This document shows positions 1-7,158 of a DNA stretch of 64,000 bases, in pieces (position 1 is the stretch's first letter; every line of letters starts with the position of its first letter). The translations under genes and the position numbers were made by a program. The DNA lies in the NCBI GenBank assembly GCA_020846745.1, contig JADLDI010000015.1, forward strand, positions 62,001 to 126,000, written 5' to 3'. This stretch comes from Bryobacterales bacterium (lineage in GTDB: Bacteria > Acidobacteriota > Terriglobia > Bryobacterales > Bryobacteraceae). The notes beneath the pieces are model-generated. The model searched no databases. It saw only the letters and a list, made by a program, of their open reading frames with translations, and was not told where the DNA came from.

Positions 1-1
1 G

Positions 2-715
2 CGTCTCTTCGCCGAGCGCGGCCACGAAATCGCCGGCGTCATCACCGAACCGGTGCTCTGCAACAGCGGCTGTATTCTGCCGGAACCGGGCTTCCTGGCC
101 GGCCTCCGGGCACTCACCCGGAAACACGGCACGCTGCTGATCTTCGATGAAGTGATCACCGGTTTCCGTATCTCGCTCGGCGGCGCGCAGGCGCACTTCG
201 GCGTCACGCCTGACCTCGCCACCTTCGGCAAGGCGATCGCCGCCGGTATGCCGCTCAGCGCCGTCGCCGGCCGCAAAGACATCATGGAAGAGATGTATAA
301 GGGCGTCGCCTTTGGCGGCACCTTCAACGGCAACCCGATGTCGCTCGCGGCCGCCAACGCGGCGCTGGATGTGCTCTCTGCAAACGACGGGACCATTCTG
401 AAGGAAGCCAACGCACTCGGTTCGCAGTTAATGGAGAAGATCTCCGCCCACGGGAAAGCGGCGGGCGTGCCGCTCTACGTCTGCGGGTTCGGGACGGCGT
501 TCGCCCTGCACTTCACTCCGGTCACGGGGATGAAGCACTATCGCGACACCTGGGCCGACGACAAAGAGAAGTTGACCCGCTACATCAAAGGCATGCTCGA
601 AGAAGGCGTGTACCTGCTGCCCGATGGCCGCGTCTATACCTCCTGCGCGCACACCGAGCGCGAAATCCAGGAAACCGCAACCGCGGCACAGAAGGTGCTC
701 GCGTCCCTCGCGTAA
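2..715 (+). CDS. Class-III PLP aminotransferase, 3' part (glutamate-1-semialdehyde aminomutase-like)
   Basis: The reading frame is open from base 2, so the 5' end lies outside the window; the GTG at 53 is internal. The fragment has the class-III (fold type I) signature: the cofactor Asp in LLIFDEVITGFR, then the Schiff-base Lys in FGKAIAAGMPLSAVAGR, followed by GGTFNGNPMSLAAANAAL. The pattern fits glutamate-1-semialdehyde 2,1-aminomutase and related aminotransferases better than ornithine or acetylornithine aminotransferases. The enzyme would be cytoplasmic. Whether it is the tetrapyrrole enzyme HemL or a paralogue cannot be decided without the N-terminal half. It converges with the minus-strand arginine operon, leaving about 40 bp between them with no clear terminator. 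Confidence 0.85.
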   Translation, partial: RLFAERGHEIAGVITEPVLCNSGCILPEPGFLAGLRALTRKHGTLLIFDEVITGFRISLGGAQAHFGVTPDLATFGKAIAAGMPLSAVAGRKDIMEEMYKGVAFGGTFNGNPMSLAAANAALDVLSANDGTILKEANALGSQLMEKISAHGKAAGVPLYVCGFGTAFALHFTPVTGMKHYRDTWADDKEKLTRYIKGMLEEGVYLLPDGRVYTSCAHTEREIQETATAAQKVLASLA

Positions 716-756
716 ACGCTGCTGCGCTGCTTCAACTGCGCCGGCAGTGACATCTT

Positions 757-1194
757 TTACGGCAGGAGTTTTAGATCCGGCGCGCGCCATTCTTTTCGTG
801 CCTCCGTCGACTGCAACAGGTCGTAACTCCAATAATCGCGGAAAAGGCCGCTCAAACAGCCAAACTTATTGGCGCACGCGCGCACCTTGTCCAGCCGCGA
901 GAGCGTTTCGGGCAAAGTCTCGAGAAAGGCGGCAACGATGCGGATCCAGAAAATGGTGAGCGTCTCGTGATAGCCGGAGGTGTCGGTGTTCTGTCCGCCC
1001 TGCGACAGGTTATAGCGTTTGATCCCTGCGCGGATGACGGGCGTCGCCGCTTGTTCTGAAAGCTCGGTCAGATAACAGGCCGCCATGACGATGTGCGACT
1101 CATGCGTCCACTGCTTGATGGGGTAAGTGCCTTCTTCAAAGCTTTTCAGAAACTCGGCCAGAGCAGATTCGGAGGAGAACGGATCGGACGTCAC
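757..1194 (-). CDS. Conserved hypothetical protein with H..H and YHETLT motifs, coupled to argR
   Basis: A 145-residue protein with no signal peptide or membrane segment. It contains WTHESHIVMAACYL near residues 29-42 and GYHETLTIFWI near 76-86. The three histidines and the acidic residue resemble a small uncharacterised bacterial family with H-x3-H and YHETxT motifs, possibly metal binding, but no function is known to me. The GTG start (1194) overlaps the TGA of argR in a GTGA quartet, so translation is probably coupled to argR and the gene is the last cistron of the arginine operon. Its role in arginine metabolism is not evident from the sequence. Confidence 0.7.
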   Translation of the reverse strand: MTSDPFSSESALAEFLKSFEEGTYPIKQWTHESHIVMAACYLTELSEQAATPVIRAGIKRYNLSQGGQNTDTSGYHETLTIFWIRIVAAFLETLPETLSRLDKVRACANKFGCLSGLFRDYWSYDLLQSTEARKEWRAPDLKLLP

Positions 1195-1634
1195 GTTACA
1201 TACGATAAAAGCTTTTTCGACAGGCGTTGCGCCGCGGTGTTGTCCGGAGTAACGATCAGAATCGTATCGTCGCCCGCCACCGTGCCCACAATCTCGTCCC
1301 AGCCCTCGTCATCCAGTTCAACCGCCAGCGCATTCGCCTTGCCCGGCGGCGTTTTCAGGACAACCATGAACTGGGCCACACGCACTTCCTGCAGCAGTTC
1401 CCCCGCGGTGCTGGCAAGCGCGGCTTCGCGCGTTTCCGGGTCCGGCATGGTGTCGAGTTGAACGTATCCGTTGGCGGTTTTGGCGAGACCCAGCTTTTTG
1501 ATGTCCCGCGAAAGTGTCACCTGCGTTGCCTGAATACCGAGTTTCGCCAGTTCGCGAGCCAGTTCCTCCTGCGTATGCACCGGACGCTGCCGGATCACGC
1601 GGAGAATCTGGCTCTGGCGGAAACTGGTGTTCAT
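1191..1634 (-). CDS. argR: Arginine repressor ArgR
   Basis: At 147 residues this is the usual ArgR length. The N-terminal winged helix (about 1-70) starts with RQSQILRVIRQRPVHTQEEL and carries QVTLSRDIKKLGL as recognition helix. The C-terminal oligomerisation and arginine-binding domain ends in GTVAGDDTILIVTP (118-130); the two adjacent aspartates of GDDT are the known arginine-contacting residues in this family. It lies 7 bp downstream of argH and in the same operon as the genes it should control. Two ARG-box-like palindromes at the operon head (5292-5325) make an autoregulated circuit likely: with arginine bound, the hexamer would shut off argFGH and its own synthesis. Confidence 0.95.
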   Translation of the reverse strand: MNTSFRQSQILRVIRQRPVHTQEELARELAKLGIQATQVTLSRDIKKLGLAKTANGYVQLDTMPDPETREAALASTAGELLQEVRVAQFMVVLKTPPGKANALAVELDDEGWDEIVGTVAGDDTILIVTPDNTAAQRLSKKLLSYVT

Positions 1635-1641
1635 CTTATTG

Positions 1642-3039
1642 CTATTTGCGTAAGGCCGCTAACCGCTGCTCAGCTTGTTGCAAGGCGGCGGCTACGGCGT
1701 CAGGCCCCGTGCCGCCGGCGATGTTGCGCGACTTCATGCCTTCAGCGGGATGCAGCAGGCGTGCAAACTCGGCGGTGAACGCAGGGTCGAACGCCGCTAA
1801 CTGCTCCGCCGTCCAATCGCCGGGCTTCTTACCGTTGTTCACGGAATAAAGCACCAGCCGGCCTACTAATTTGTGCGCGTTGTGGAACGGCATGCCGGAC
1901 CGTGCCAGGGCTTCGGCAAGGTCAGTCGCCACTACCCAGCTTTCCTCGGCCGCCGCGAGCGGCGGCGCGGTTTTGAGTTGTGCCGATTCAACCACAACAC
2001 GCGTCATGTCAAGCGACAGTTGCAGTGTGTCCATGGCATCGAACAGCATCTCCTTGTCTTCCTGCATGTCGCGGTTATAAGTCAGCGGCAGCGCTTTCAT
2101 CGTCACGATCAGCGAGTTCAAAGCGCCAACCACCCGGCCGCACTTACCCCGTAGTAACTCCATCGAGTCCGGATTCTTCTTCTGCGGCATCAGCGACGAT
2201 CCGCTGGTAACGGTATCGGATAACTCAAGCCACCCGAACTCTTCCGACGAGTACAGGATCCAGTCTTCCGCCAGCCGCGAAAGGTGGATCATGGTGACCG
2301 ACGCCGCATACAGGAAGTCGAGGACGAAGTCGCGGTCGGCCGAAACGTCCATCGAGTTGCGCGTGATCGACCCGAAGCCAAGGTCCGCCGCAATCGCTTC
2401 CCGATTGAACGGGAACCCCGACCCGGCCAAAGCGCCAGAGCCCAACGGCATCACATTCGTGCGCGCGCGAGCCTGTTCCATCCGCTCCCAATCGCGCGAG
2501 AACATCTCAAAATAAGCGAGCAGGTAATGCGGCCAAAGCACCGCCTGCGCCCGCCGCATGTGCGTATAACCGGGGATGACGGCGTTAGGATACCGCTTGG
2601 CCAGCTCGACCAGCGCCTCAAGCAACGCCCCGATCCGCGCCTGCACCGATTCTATTTCCCCGCGCAGCCACAACCGCGTATCGAGCGATACCTGCTCGTT
2701 CCGCGACCGGCCGGTATGGATCTTATCGGCCAACCCGCCGACCTCTTCCTTCAGCTTGCGGATAACTAGCGTATGGATATCTTCGTCGTCGGCGCCCTCA
2801 AGAAAGCCGGGCTCGCGCGAATCCTTCAAAATGTTCTCGAACGCAGTTACTAACTGCTCGCGCTCAGTAGCCGTAAGAATGCCCACGCCTTCCAGTGCCC
2901 GGGCGAACGCCTGCGATCCGCGGATATCCGCTGCAAGCAGGCGCTTATCGAAATGAAGCGACCAGGAGTAGCGGCGGAAGGTCTCCGATGGACCTTCCGC
3001 GAAACGCCCTCCCCACAGGGAGACTTTTTCTTCCGCCAT
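1642..3039 (-). CDS. argH: Argininosuccinate lyase
   Basis: A 465-residue cytoplasmic enzyme, usual length, which cleaves argininosuccinate to arginine and fumarate in the last step of arginine biosynthesis. Fumarase/aspartase superfamily signatures are intact: TGRSRNEQ at 109-116, the YTHMRRAQ segment with the catalytic His near 160, and the GSSLMPQKKNPD loop at 280-291 with the catalytic Ser. It begins 10 bp after the argG stop codon and is followed at 7 bp by argR, so it sits in the middle of the argF-argG-argH-argR operon. The opening residues, MAEEKVSLWGGRF, are the normal start of the family. Confidence 0.97.
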   Translation of the reverse strand: MAEEKVSLWGGRFAEGPSETFRRYSWSLHFDKRLLAADIRGSQAFARALEGVGILTATEREQLVTAFENILKDSREPGFLEGADDEDIHTLVIRKLKEEVGGLADKIHTGRSRNEQVSLDTRLWLRGEIESVQARIGALLEALVELAKRYPNAVIPGYTHMRRAQAVLWPHYLLAYFEMFSRDWERMEQARARTNVMPLGSGALAGSGFPFNREAIAADLGFGSITRNSMDVSADRDFVLDFLYAASVTMIHLSRLAEDWILYSSEEFGWLELSDTVTSGSSLMPQKKNPDSMELLRGKCGRVVGALNSLIVTMKALPLTYNRDMQEDKEMLFDAMDTLQLSLDMTRVVVESAQLKTAPPLAAAEESWVVATDLAEALARSGMPFHNAHKLVGRLVLYSVNNGKKPGDWTAEQLAAFDPAFTAEFARLLHPAEGMKSRNIAGGTGPDAVAAALQQAEQRLAALRK

Positions 3040-3049
3040 TCTGATCTGC

Positions 3050-4255
3050 TTATGACTGCTTCAGCATGGCTTGAATTTTGATCGGCAATCCGATCAGGTT
3101 GATGAACCCGAGTGCGTCCTTCTGGTCGTACTCGGCGCCCATCGTGAAGCTGGCGATGTTCAGCGAGTAGAGCGAATTCGGCGACTTGCGCGACATCGGG
3201 TCCAGGTTGCCCTTGAACAACCGCATCTTGATTTCGCCCGTGCAAGGTTCGGCCACCTGTGCAAAGAACCCGTCGAGGGCCTCGCGCAACGGCGTGAACC
3301 AGAGGCCGTTGTAGACCATCTCGGCGTAATCGAGCGCGAGCTTCTGCTTGTAGTGCAGCGTGTTCTTGTCCAGGCACAGCGCCTCGAGTTCGCGATAGGC
3401 CGCCATCAGGATCGTGCCGCCCGGCGTCTCATAACACCCGCGCGACTTCATACCGACGAACCGGTTCTCCACTAAGTCGATCCGGCCGATACCGTGCTTT
3501 GCGCCCAGCTTATTCAACTTATCGAGTAACTCGACGCCCGTCATCTTCTTGCCGTCGAGCGACACGGGCGAGCCCTTCTCAAAGCCGATGGTCACCGTAC
3601 CTGGCTTATCGGGCGCTTCCCACGGATGGGTGGTCAGCATCCAGACGTCGTCCGGGGCCGCATTGATCGGATCTTCGAGCGCGCCGCCTTCATGCGAGAT
3701 GTGCCAGATGTTCCGGTCGCGCGAGTAGATCTTCTTAGTCGTCTGCGAGATCGGCACATTGCGCTTCGCTGCGTATTCGATGGCGTCTTCGCGGCTCTTG
3801 ATGTCCCATTCGCGCCACGGCGCGATCACGCTCAAGCCGGGTGCAATGGCTTTATAAGTCAACTCAAACCGGACCTGGTCGTTTCCCTTCCCCGTGCAAC
3901 CGTGCGCCAGCGCGTCGCAACCGGTCTTCAGCGCAACTTCAGCCTGCCGCTTCGCCAGCAGCGGGCGCGCGATCGAGGTGCCCAGCAGATACTTATATTC
4001 ATACACCCCGCCAGACCGCACGAGCTTCCACAAATACTCCGTGACAAACTCCTCGCGCATATCCTCGATGTACACTTCCGAAGCGCCGGTTTTCTTGGCC
4101 TTCCGCTCCAGGCCGCGCAGTTCCTCGCCTCCCTGGCCGATGTCGCCGCAGATGGCCACCACTTCGCACCCGTAGTTCTCTTTCAGCCATGGAATGATGA
4201 TCGACGTATCCAAACCGCCGGAATACGCCAGCGCTACTTTCTTTGCTGTACTCAT
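3050..4255 (-). CDS. argG: Argininosuccinate synthase
   Basis: A 401-residue enzyme that joins citrulline and aspartate at the cost of ATP. The PP-loop ATP-binding motif is YSGGLDTS at residues 11-18; the citrulline/aspartate-binding segments include HGCTGKGNDQVRFE and KIYSRDRNIWHIS. An in-frame ATG at 4309 would add 18 residues with no family similarity; the ATG at 4255 has an AGGAG ribosome binding site 4 bp upstream and gives the usual N-terminus, so it was chosen. It follows argF in the same operon, about 55 bp downstream, and precedes argH by 10 bp. Confidence 0.97.
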   Translation of the reverse strand: MSTAKKVALAYSGGLDTSIIIPWLKENYGCEVVAICGDIGQGGEELRGLERKAKKTGASEVYIEDMREEFVTEYLWKLVRSGGVYEYKYLLGTSIARPLLAKRQAEVALKTGCDALAHGCTGKGNDQVRFELTYKAIAPGLSVIAPWREWDIKSREDAIEYAAKRNVPISQTTKKIYSRDRNIWHISHEGGALEDPINAAPDDVWMLTTHPWEAPDKPGTVTIGFEKGSPVSLDGKKMTGVELLDKLNKLGAKHGIGRIDLVENRFVGMKSRGCYETPGGTILMAAYRELEALCLDKNTLHYKQKLALDYAEMVYNGLWFTPLREALDGFFAQVAEPCTGEIKMRLFKGNLDPMSRKSPNSLYSLNIASFTMGAEYDQKDALGFINLIGLPIKIQAMLKQS

Positions 4256-4310
4256 AGTTCTCCTGTCGATTCGCAAAATCCCCGCGCCTGTTGTTGGCGG
4301 CGCGTTCACT

Positions 4311-5273
4311 TTACTCGCTGAGCAGCATCAGCAGCAGCGCTTTCTGCGCGTGCAGCCGGTTCTCAGCCTGTTGAAATACAACGGAGTGCCGCGACTCCAT
4401 CACTCCGTCGGTAGTTTCCTGGCCACGTTTCGCAGGCAGGCAGTGCATAAACACCGCGCCCTTTTTCGCCTTGGCCATCAATTCTTCGTCGACGCGATAA
4501 GGCTCAAAGTGGACCATGCGCTCGTAAGCCTCATGTTCCTGCCCCATGCTGGCCCAAACGTCCGTATAGATGGCGTCCGCGTCTTCCACGCCTTCTTCCG
4601 GGTCCAAAGTGATCTTCACCTTGCCGCCGCCGGTCGCCGCCAGCTTCTTCGCCTCGGCCACCACTTCCGCCTTGGGCCCGTACCCGCGCGGATGCGCCAG
4701 CGTGAAATGCGCGCCAAGCCGGGTGGCCGATAGCATCAGCGAATGGGCGACGTTATTGCCATCGCCGACAAAAGTTACTTTTATGCCTTTTAGATTGCCG
4801 AACCGCTCTTCAAGGGTCTGCAAGTCCGCCAGAATCTGGCACGGATGATAAAGATCGCTGAGCGCATTGATCACCGGCGCTTCAGCCCAGTGCGCGAGAT
4901 CGTCAACCGTCTGCTGCGCGAACGTGCGGGCGACGATGCCATCCACCCAGCCATCCAGATTGCGGGCCACGTCCTTGACGGGTTCGCGCTCGCCGATCAT
5001 TCCGGTCTGCGAAACGCTGCCCCCGCCCAACTGGCCGATTGCCAGTTCAAAGGTGAGGCGAGTGCGCAGGGAAGGTTTCTCGAACAGCAGCGCGATGAAG
5101 CGGCCGCGCAAAGCGTCCAGGTAGTCGCGCGAATGCGCTTTCACCTCGTGGGCAAGGTCGAGAACGGCGCGGAGTTCCGCAGGCGTGAGGTCCTGATCGC
5201 GGCGCAAGTTGCCGGCGGCGATCTTCGAGATCGGGCGAGGAACGGATTTCGGGGAGGGAGCGGGAGCGGCCAT
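4311..5273 (-). CDS. argF: Ornithine carbamoyltransferase
   Basis: Catalyses ornithine plus carbamoyl phosphate to citrulline. The carbamoyl-phosphate loop is SLRTR (about 68-72 from the chosen start); the ornithine-binding segments are TDVWASMGQE and FMHCLPAKRG, the latter with the catalytic Cys. The ATG at 5273 gives 320 residues and has GAAAGGA just upstream, although the spacing is very short. A TTG at 5306 in the same frame would extend it by 11 residues, but that codon lies inside the operator/promoter region, so it is unlikely to be translated. First gene of the arginine operon. Confidence 0.93.
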   Translation of the reverse strand: MAAPAPSPKSVPRPISKIAAGNLRRDQDLTPAELRAVLDLAHEVKAHSRDYLDALRGRFIALLFEKPSLRTRLTFELAIGQLGGGSVSQTGMIGEREPVKDVARNLDGWVDGIVARTFAQQTVDDLAHWAEAPVINALSDLYHPCQILADLQTLEERFGNLKGIKVTFVGDGNNVAHSLMLSATRLGAHFTLAHPRGYGPKAEVVAEAKKLAATGGGKVKITLDPEEGVEDADAIYTDVWASMGQEHEAYERMVHFEPYRVDEELMAKAKKGAVFMHCLPAKRGQETTDGVMESRHSVVFQQAENRLHAQKALLLMLLSE

Positions 5274-5291
5274 TTCCTTTCGCGACGGCAG

Positions 5292-5325
5292 TGAATGTTT
5301 ATTCAACTACATGAATAATTACACA
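5292..5325 (-). promoter_or_regulatory. Tandem ARG boxes (ArgR operator) of the argF operon
   Basis: Box 2 is TGAATGTTTATTCA at 5292-5305, a perfect 5+4+5 palindrome matching the TGNATWWWWATNCA core except for one W position. Box 1 is TGAATAATTACACA at 5312-5325, with one mismatch to the core in its outer half. Box centres are 20 bp apart, i.e. two 18-bp boxes separated by 2 bp, which is the spacing known for E. coli ARG box pairs. The pair overlaps the predicted -10 element (TAATTA, 5316-5321), so ArgR binding would block polymerase directly. Confidence 0.85.
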
Positions 5326-5343
5326 CCGCGGCGTCTGCTGCAA
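5316..5343 (-). promoter_or_regulatory. Predicted sigma70-type promoter of the arginine operon
   Basis: Read on the minus strand, TTGCAG (5343-5338) is followed after 16 bp by TAATTA (5321-5316), giving a start site around 5309. The -10 lies inside ARG box 1. This leaves an untranslated leader of about 35 nt before the ATG at 5273 and supports that start over the TTG at 5306. Confidence 0.55.
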
Positions 5344-5397
5344 GGGGGGCTGGCTGTCTCTCAATTTGCGGGCGGGTTGAAACTTCTGAGAAAAGAA

Positions 5398-5424
5398 GGG
5401 GCGCATGGTGGCGCCCCCATACAG
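5398..5424 (-). terminator. Intrinsic terminator of the LEA-like gene
   Basis: GGGGCGC (5398-5404) pairs with GCGCCCC (5411-5417) around a 6-nt loop. On the minus strand the stem is followed by CTTCTTTTCTC. It lies just past the stop codon of the gene ending at 5425. Confidence 0.65.
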
Positions 5425-5721
5425 TTAGCGCTTGTCGTCGGTTTTGTCTTTCACCGCGCTTGCGCCATCTTCGACTTTATCGGCGGCTTTGTTTACTACT
5501 TTCTTGCTTGTCTTGCCGACCGCTTTGCCGGTATGCTTAACAGCTTTTCCGGTGGACTTGGCGGCGTCTTTCACGTCGCTACCGGCGTCCTTGATGTTGT
5601 CGCCGGCCTTATCCATTTCGTGCTTGGCGGATTTCTTTTTGGTGCCGTCGTGATCGGCCGCGGCAGCAAGCCCAACTGTAAGCAAGCCGGCGGCAGCGAT
5701 ATTCAAAAGCGATTTAATCAT
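5425..5721 (-). CDS. Small secreted Lys-rich amphipathic (LEA-like) protein
   Basis: A 98-residue protein starting at the ATG at 5721, preceded by AAGGGG about 10 bp upstream; the upstream in-frame ATG at 5868 adds only unlikely sequence. Residues 1-22 form a signal peptide (MIKSLLNIAAAGLLTVGLAA). The mature part is made almost only of Lys, Asp, Ala, Gly and Val, in irregular 7- and 11-residue-like repeats such as DAAKSTGKAVKHTGKAVGK. That composition resembles group-3 late-embryogenesis-abundant proteins and bacterial CsbD/YtxH-type stress proteins, which are disordered until dried or membrane bound. A desiccation or envelope stress role is an inference. It has its own terminator and is a single transcription unit. 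Confidence 0.7.
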   Translation of the reverse strand: MIKSLLNIAAAGLLTVGLAAAADHDGTKKKSAKHEMDKAGDNIKDAGSDVKDAAKSTGKAVKHTGKAVGKTSKKVVNKAADKVEDGASAVKDKTDDKR

Positions 5722-5869
5722 TTGCTTAGGTTCCCCTTCGGCAGGAGAGTGAGCACGCTTCGTACCAAACGGTTGATTCCGCATTCTGAGCCGATTAGCC
5801 GGCAAAAAAGCCGAACACTCCAAGAAAATTCGATAAGCGAGCGCAAGATTTGCGGGTAGAGAAAGCACA

Positions 5870-5896
5870 GGCCCCGGACCGAGTTGATCCGGGGCC
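5870..5896 (-). terminator. Intrinsic terminator of the Gfo/Idh/MocA gene
   Basis: GGCCCCGGA (5870-5878) pairs perfectly with TCCGGGGCC (5888-5896) around a 9-nt loop. On the minus strand it is followed by GTGCTTTCTCT. It lies 14 bp past the stop codon at 5911. Confidence 0.7.
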
Positions 5897-5910
5897 GGCG
5901 AAACGGATCG

Positions 5911-7056
5911 TTAGTTACAGTCGACCCAGCAACGGTTGGCGGAAGATTCGAGCACCTTTGCGATCAGTTTCATACCGCGAAGGCCGTCTTCAAAAGTCGG
6001 GTAGTCGACCGGCTGGCTGGGGTCGACGACACGCCTATAGAAGCGGCGGAAGAGTTGCTTGTGCGAGTCGTCGTAGCCTTCGGAGTGGCCGCCGGGCAGG
6101 TCGGCAAAACCGGCGGCGGGACCGGCGAGCAGCGAAGGATCTTTAATAATGATCCGGTTGGGTTCGTTTCGGAAACCCAGCCAAAGTTCGTCGGGACGCT
6201 CCTGGTTCCAGCGGACCCCGCCCTTAGTGCCGTAGATTTCGAACTCGAAGCGGTTCTTATTGCCTGCCGACATCTGGCTGACGGTGTAGGCGCCTCGGCA
6301 ACGGTCGCCCAGGCGGACGAGAACGGAGGCGAAGTCTTCCGTATCGATGGTGACTTCGTCGTAATCTTCCGGAGCGAGCGTCTTTCCGGCGAACGTTTCG
6401 ATGGCAGTCTTGGGCTGTTTGCGCGTTTTGTGAAAGATCATCGTGTCGGCGCAAAGCGACGTGATCGGCAGGCCCGTCAGGTGCTGGATCATATCCATCC
6501 AGTGTGAGCCGATGTCGCCCACCACGCGCGCGGCGCCGTTGTGTTCGGCCAGGATACGCCAATTGAAGTCGGTTTGATACAGCAGCCAGTCCTGGGAATA
6601 GGTGCCCTGAACGATCAGGATGTCGCCGAGGTCGCCACGGGCGACGATCTGACGGATGTGCTGGACCACGGGATAGTAGCGCAGATTGTGATTGGTGGCG
6701 TGGACGAGGTTGTGCGTCTCCGCGTAGTCGAGCATCTCCTGCGCTTCACCGATGGACATCGCGAGGGGCTTTTCGCAGAGGACGTGTTTGCCGGCCTTCA
6801 AGGCCGCCATCGCCATGGGATAGTGCAGCGCGTTCGGCGTGCAGATGTGCACGGCTTCGACGTCGTCGTGATGGACAATCTGCTCCCAATCTCCGGTGAC
6901 GTAGTGGACGTCGAACATATTGGCGAGGGCACGCGCCTCGCGCGCGGGGGAAGCGGCGAGCGCGACGACTTCGACGTTACCGAGGCGGCGGATCGCCTCA
7001 GTATGTACGCGCCCCATGAATCCGGTTCCGAGAACCGCAGTCTTGATCTTGTGCAT
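5911..7056 (-). CDS. Gfo/Idh/MocA-family NAD(P)-dependent oxidoreductase
   Basis: A 381-residue cytoplasmic enzyme. The Rossmann nucleotide-binding loop is GTGFMG at 10-15 and the family EKP motif, with the catalytic Lys, is at 95-97 (HVLCEKPLAM). The C-terminal half has the usual mixed sheet, with GDIGSHWMDMIQHLTG carrying the conserved His. Members oxidise or reduce sugars, inositols and related polyols; the substrate here cannot be told. GAAAGGA 8 bp before the ATG is a good ribosome binding site. Monocistronic: divergent promoter region upstream and a strong hairpin terminator downstream. Confidence 0.9.
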   Translation of the reverse strand: MHKIKTAVLGTGFMGRVHTEAIRRLGNVEVVALAASPAREARALANMFDVHYVTGDWEQIVHHDDVEAVHICTPNALHYPMAMAALKAGKHVLCEKPLAMSIGEAQEMLDYAETHNLVHATNHNLRYYPVVQHIRQIVARGDLGDILIVQGTYSQDWLLYQTDFNWRILAEHNGAARVVGDIGSHWMDMIQHLTGLPITSLCADTMIFHKTRKQPKTAIETFAGKTLAPEDYDEVTIDTEDFASVLVRLGDRCRGAYTVSQMSAGNKNRFEFEIYGTKGGVRWNQERPDELWLGFRNEPNRIIIKDPSLLAGPAAGFADLPGGHSEGYDDSHKQLFRRFYRRVVDPSQPVDYPTFEDGLRGMKLIAKVLESSANRCWVDCN

Positions 7057-7122
7057 GGACCGAGTCCTTTCGAGACAGGTAAGTTATCTCTGACAGAGTA
7101 GCGCAGATAGCCGTGCCAGGGG

Positions 7123-7151
7123 TTGAAAGCGCACACTCGCGCCAGTACACT
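7123..7151 (+). promoter_or_regulatory. Promoter of the FG-GAP gene, apparently leaderless
   Basis: TTGAAA (7123-7128), a 17-bp spacer and TACACT (7146-7151) make a good sigma70-type promoter. The ATG at 7159 starts 7 bp after the -10, where transcription should begin, and there is no ribosome binding site, so the mRNA is probably leaderless. Confidence 0.65.
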
Positions 7152-7158
7152 GTAGCCC

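Noticed and set aside
5274-5306. TTG start of argF at 5306
   Set aside because: It lies within the ARG boxes and at the predicted transcription start; the ATG at 5273 has a purine-rich site just upstream and suffices for the family.
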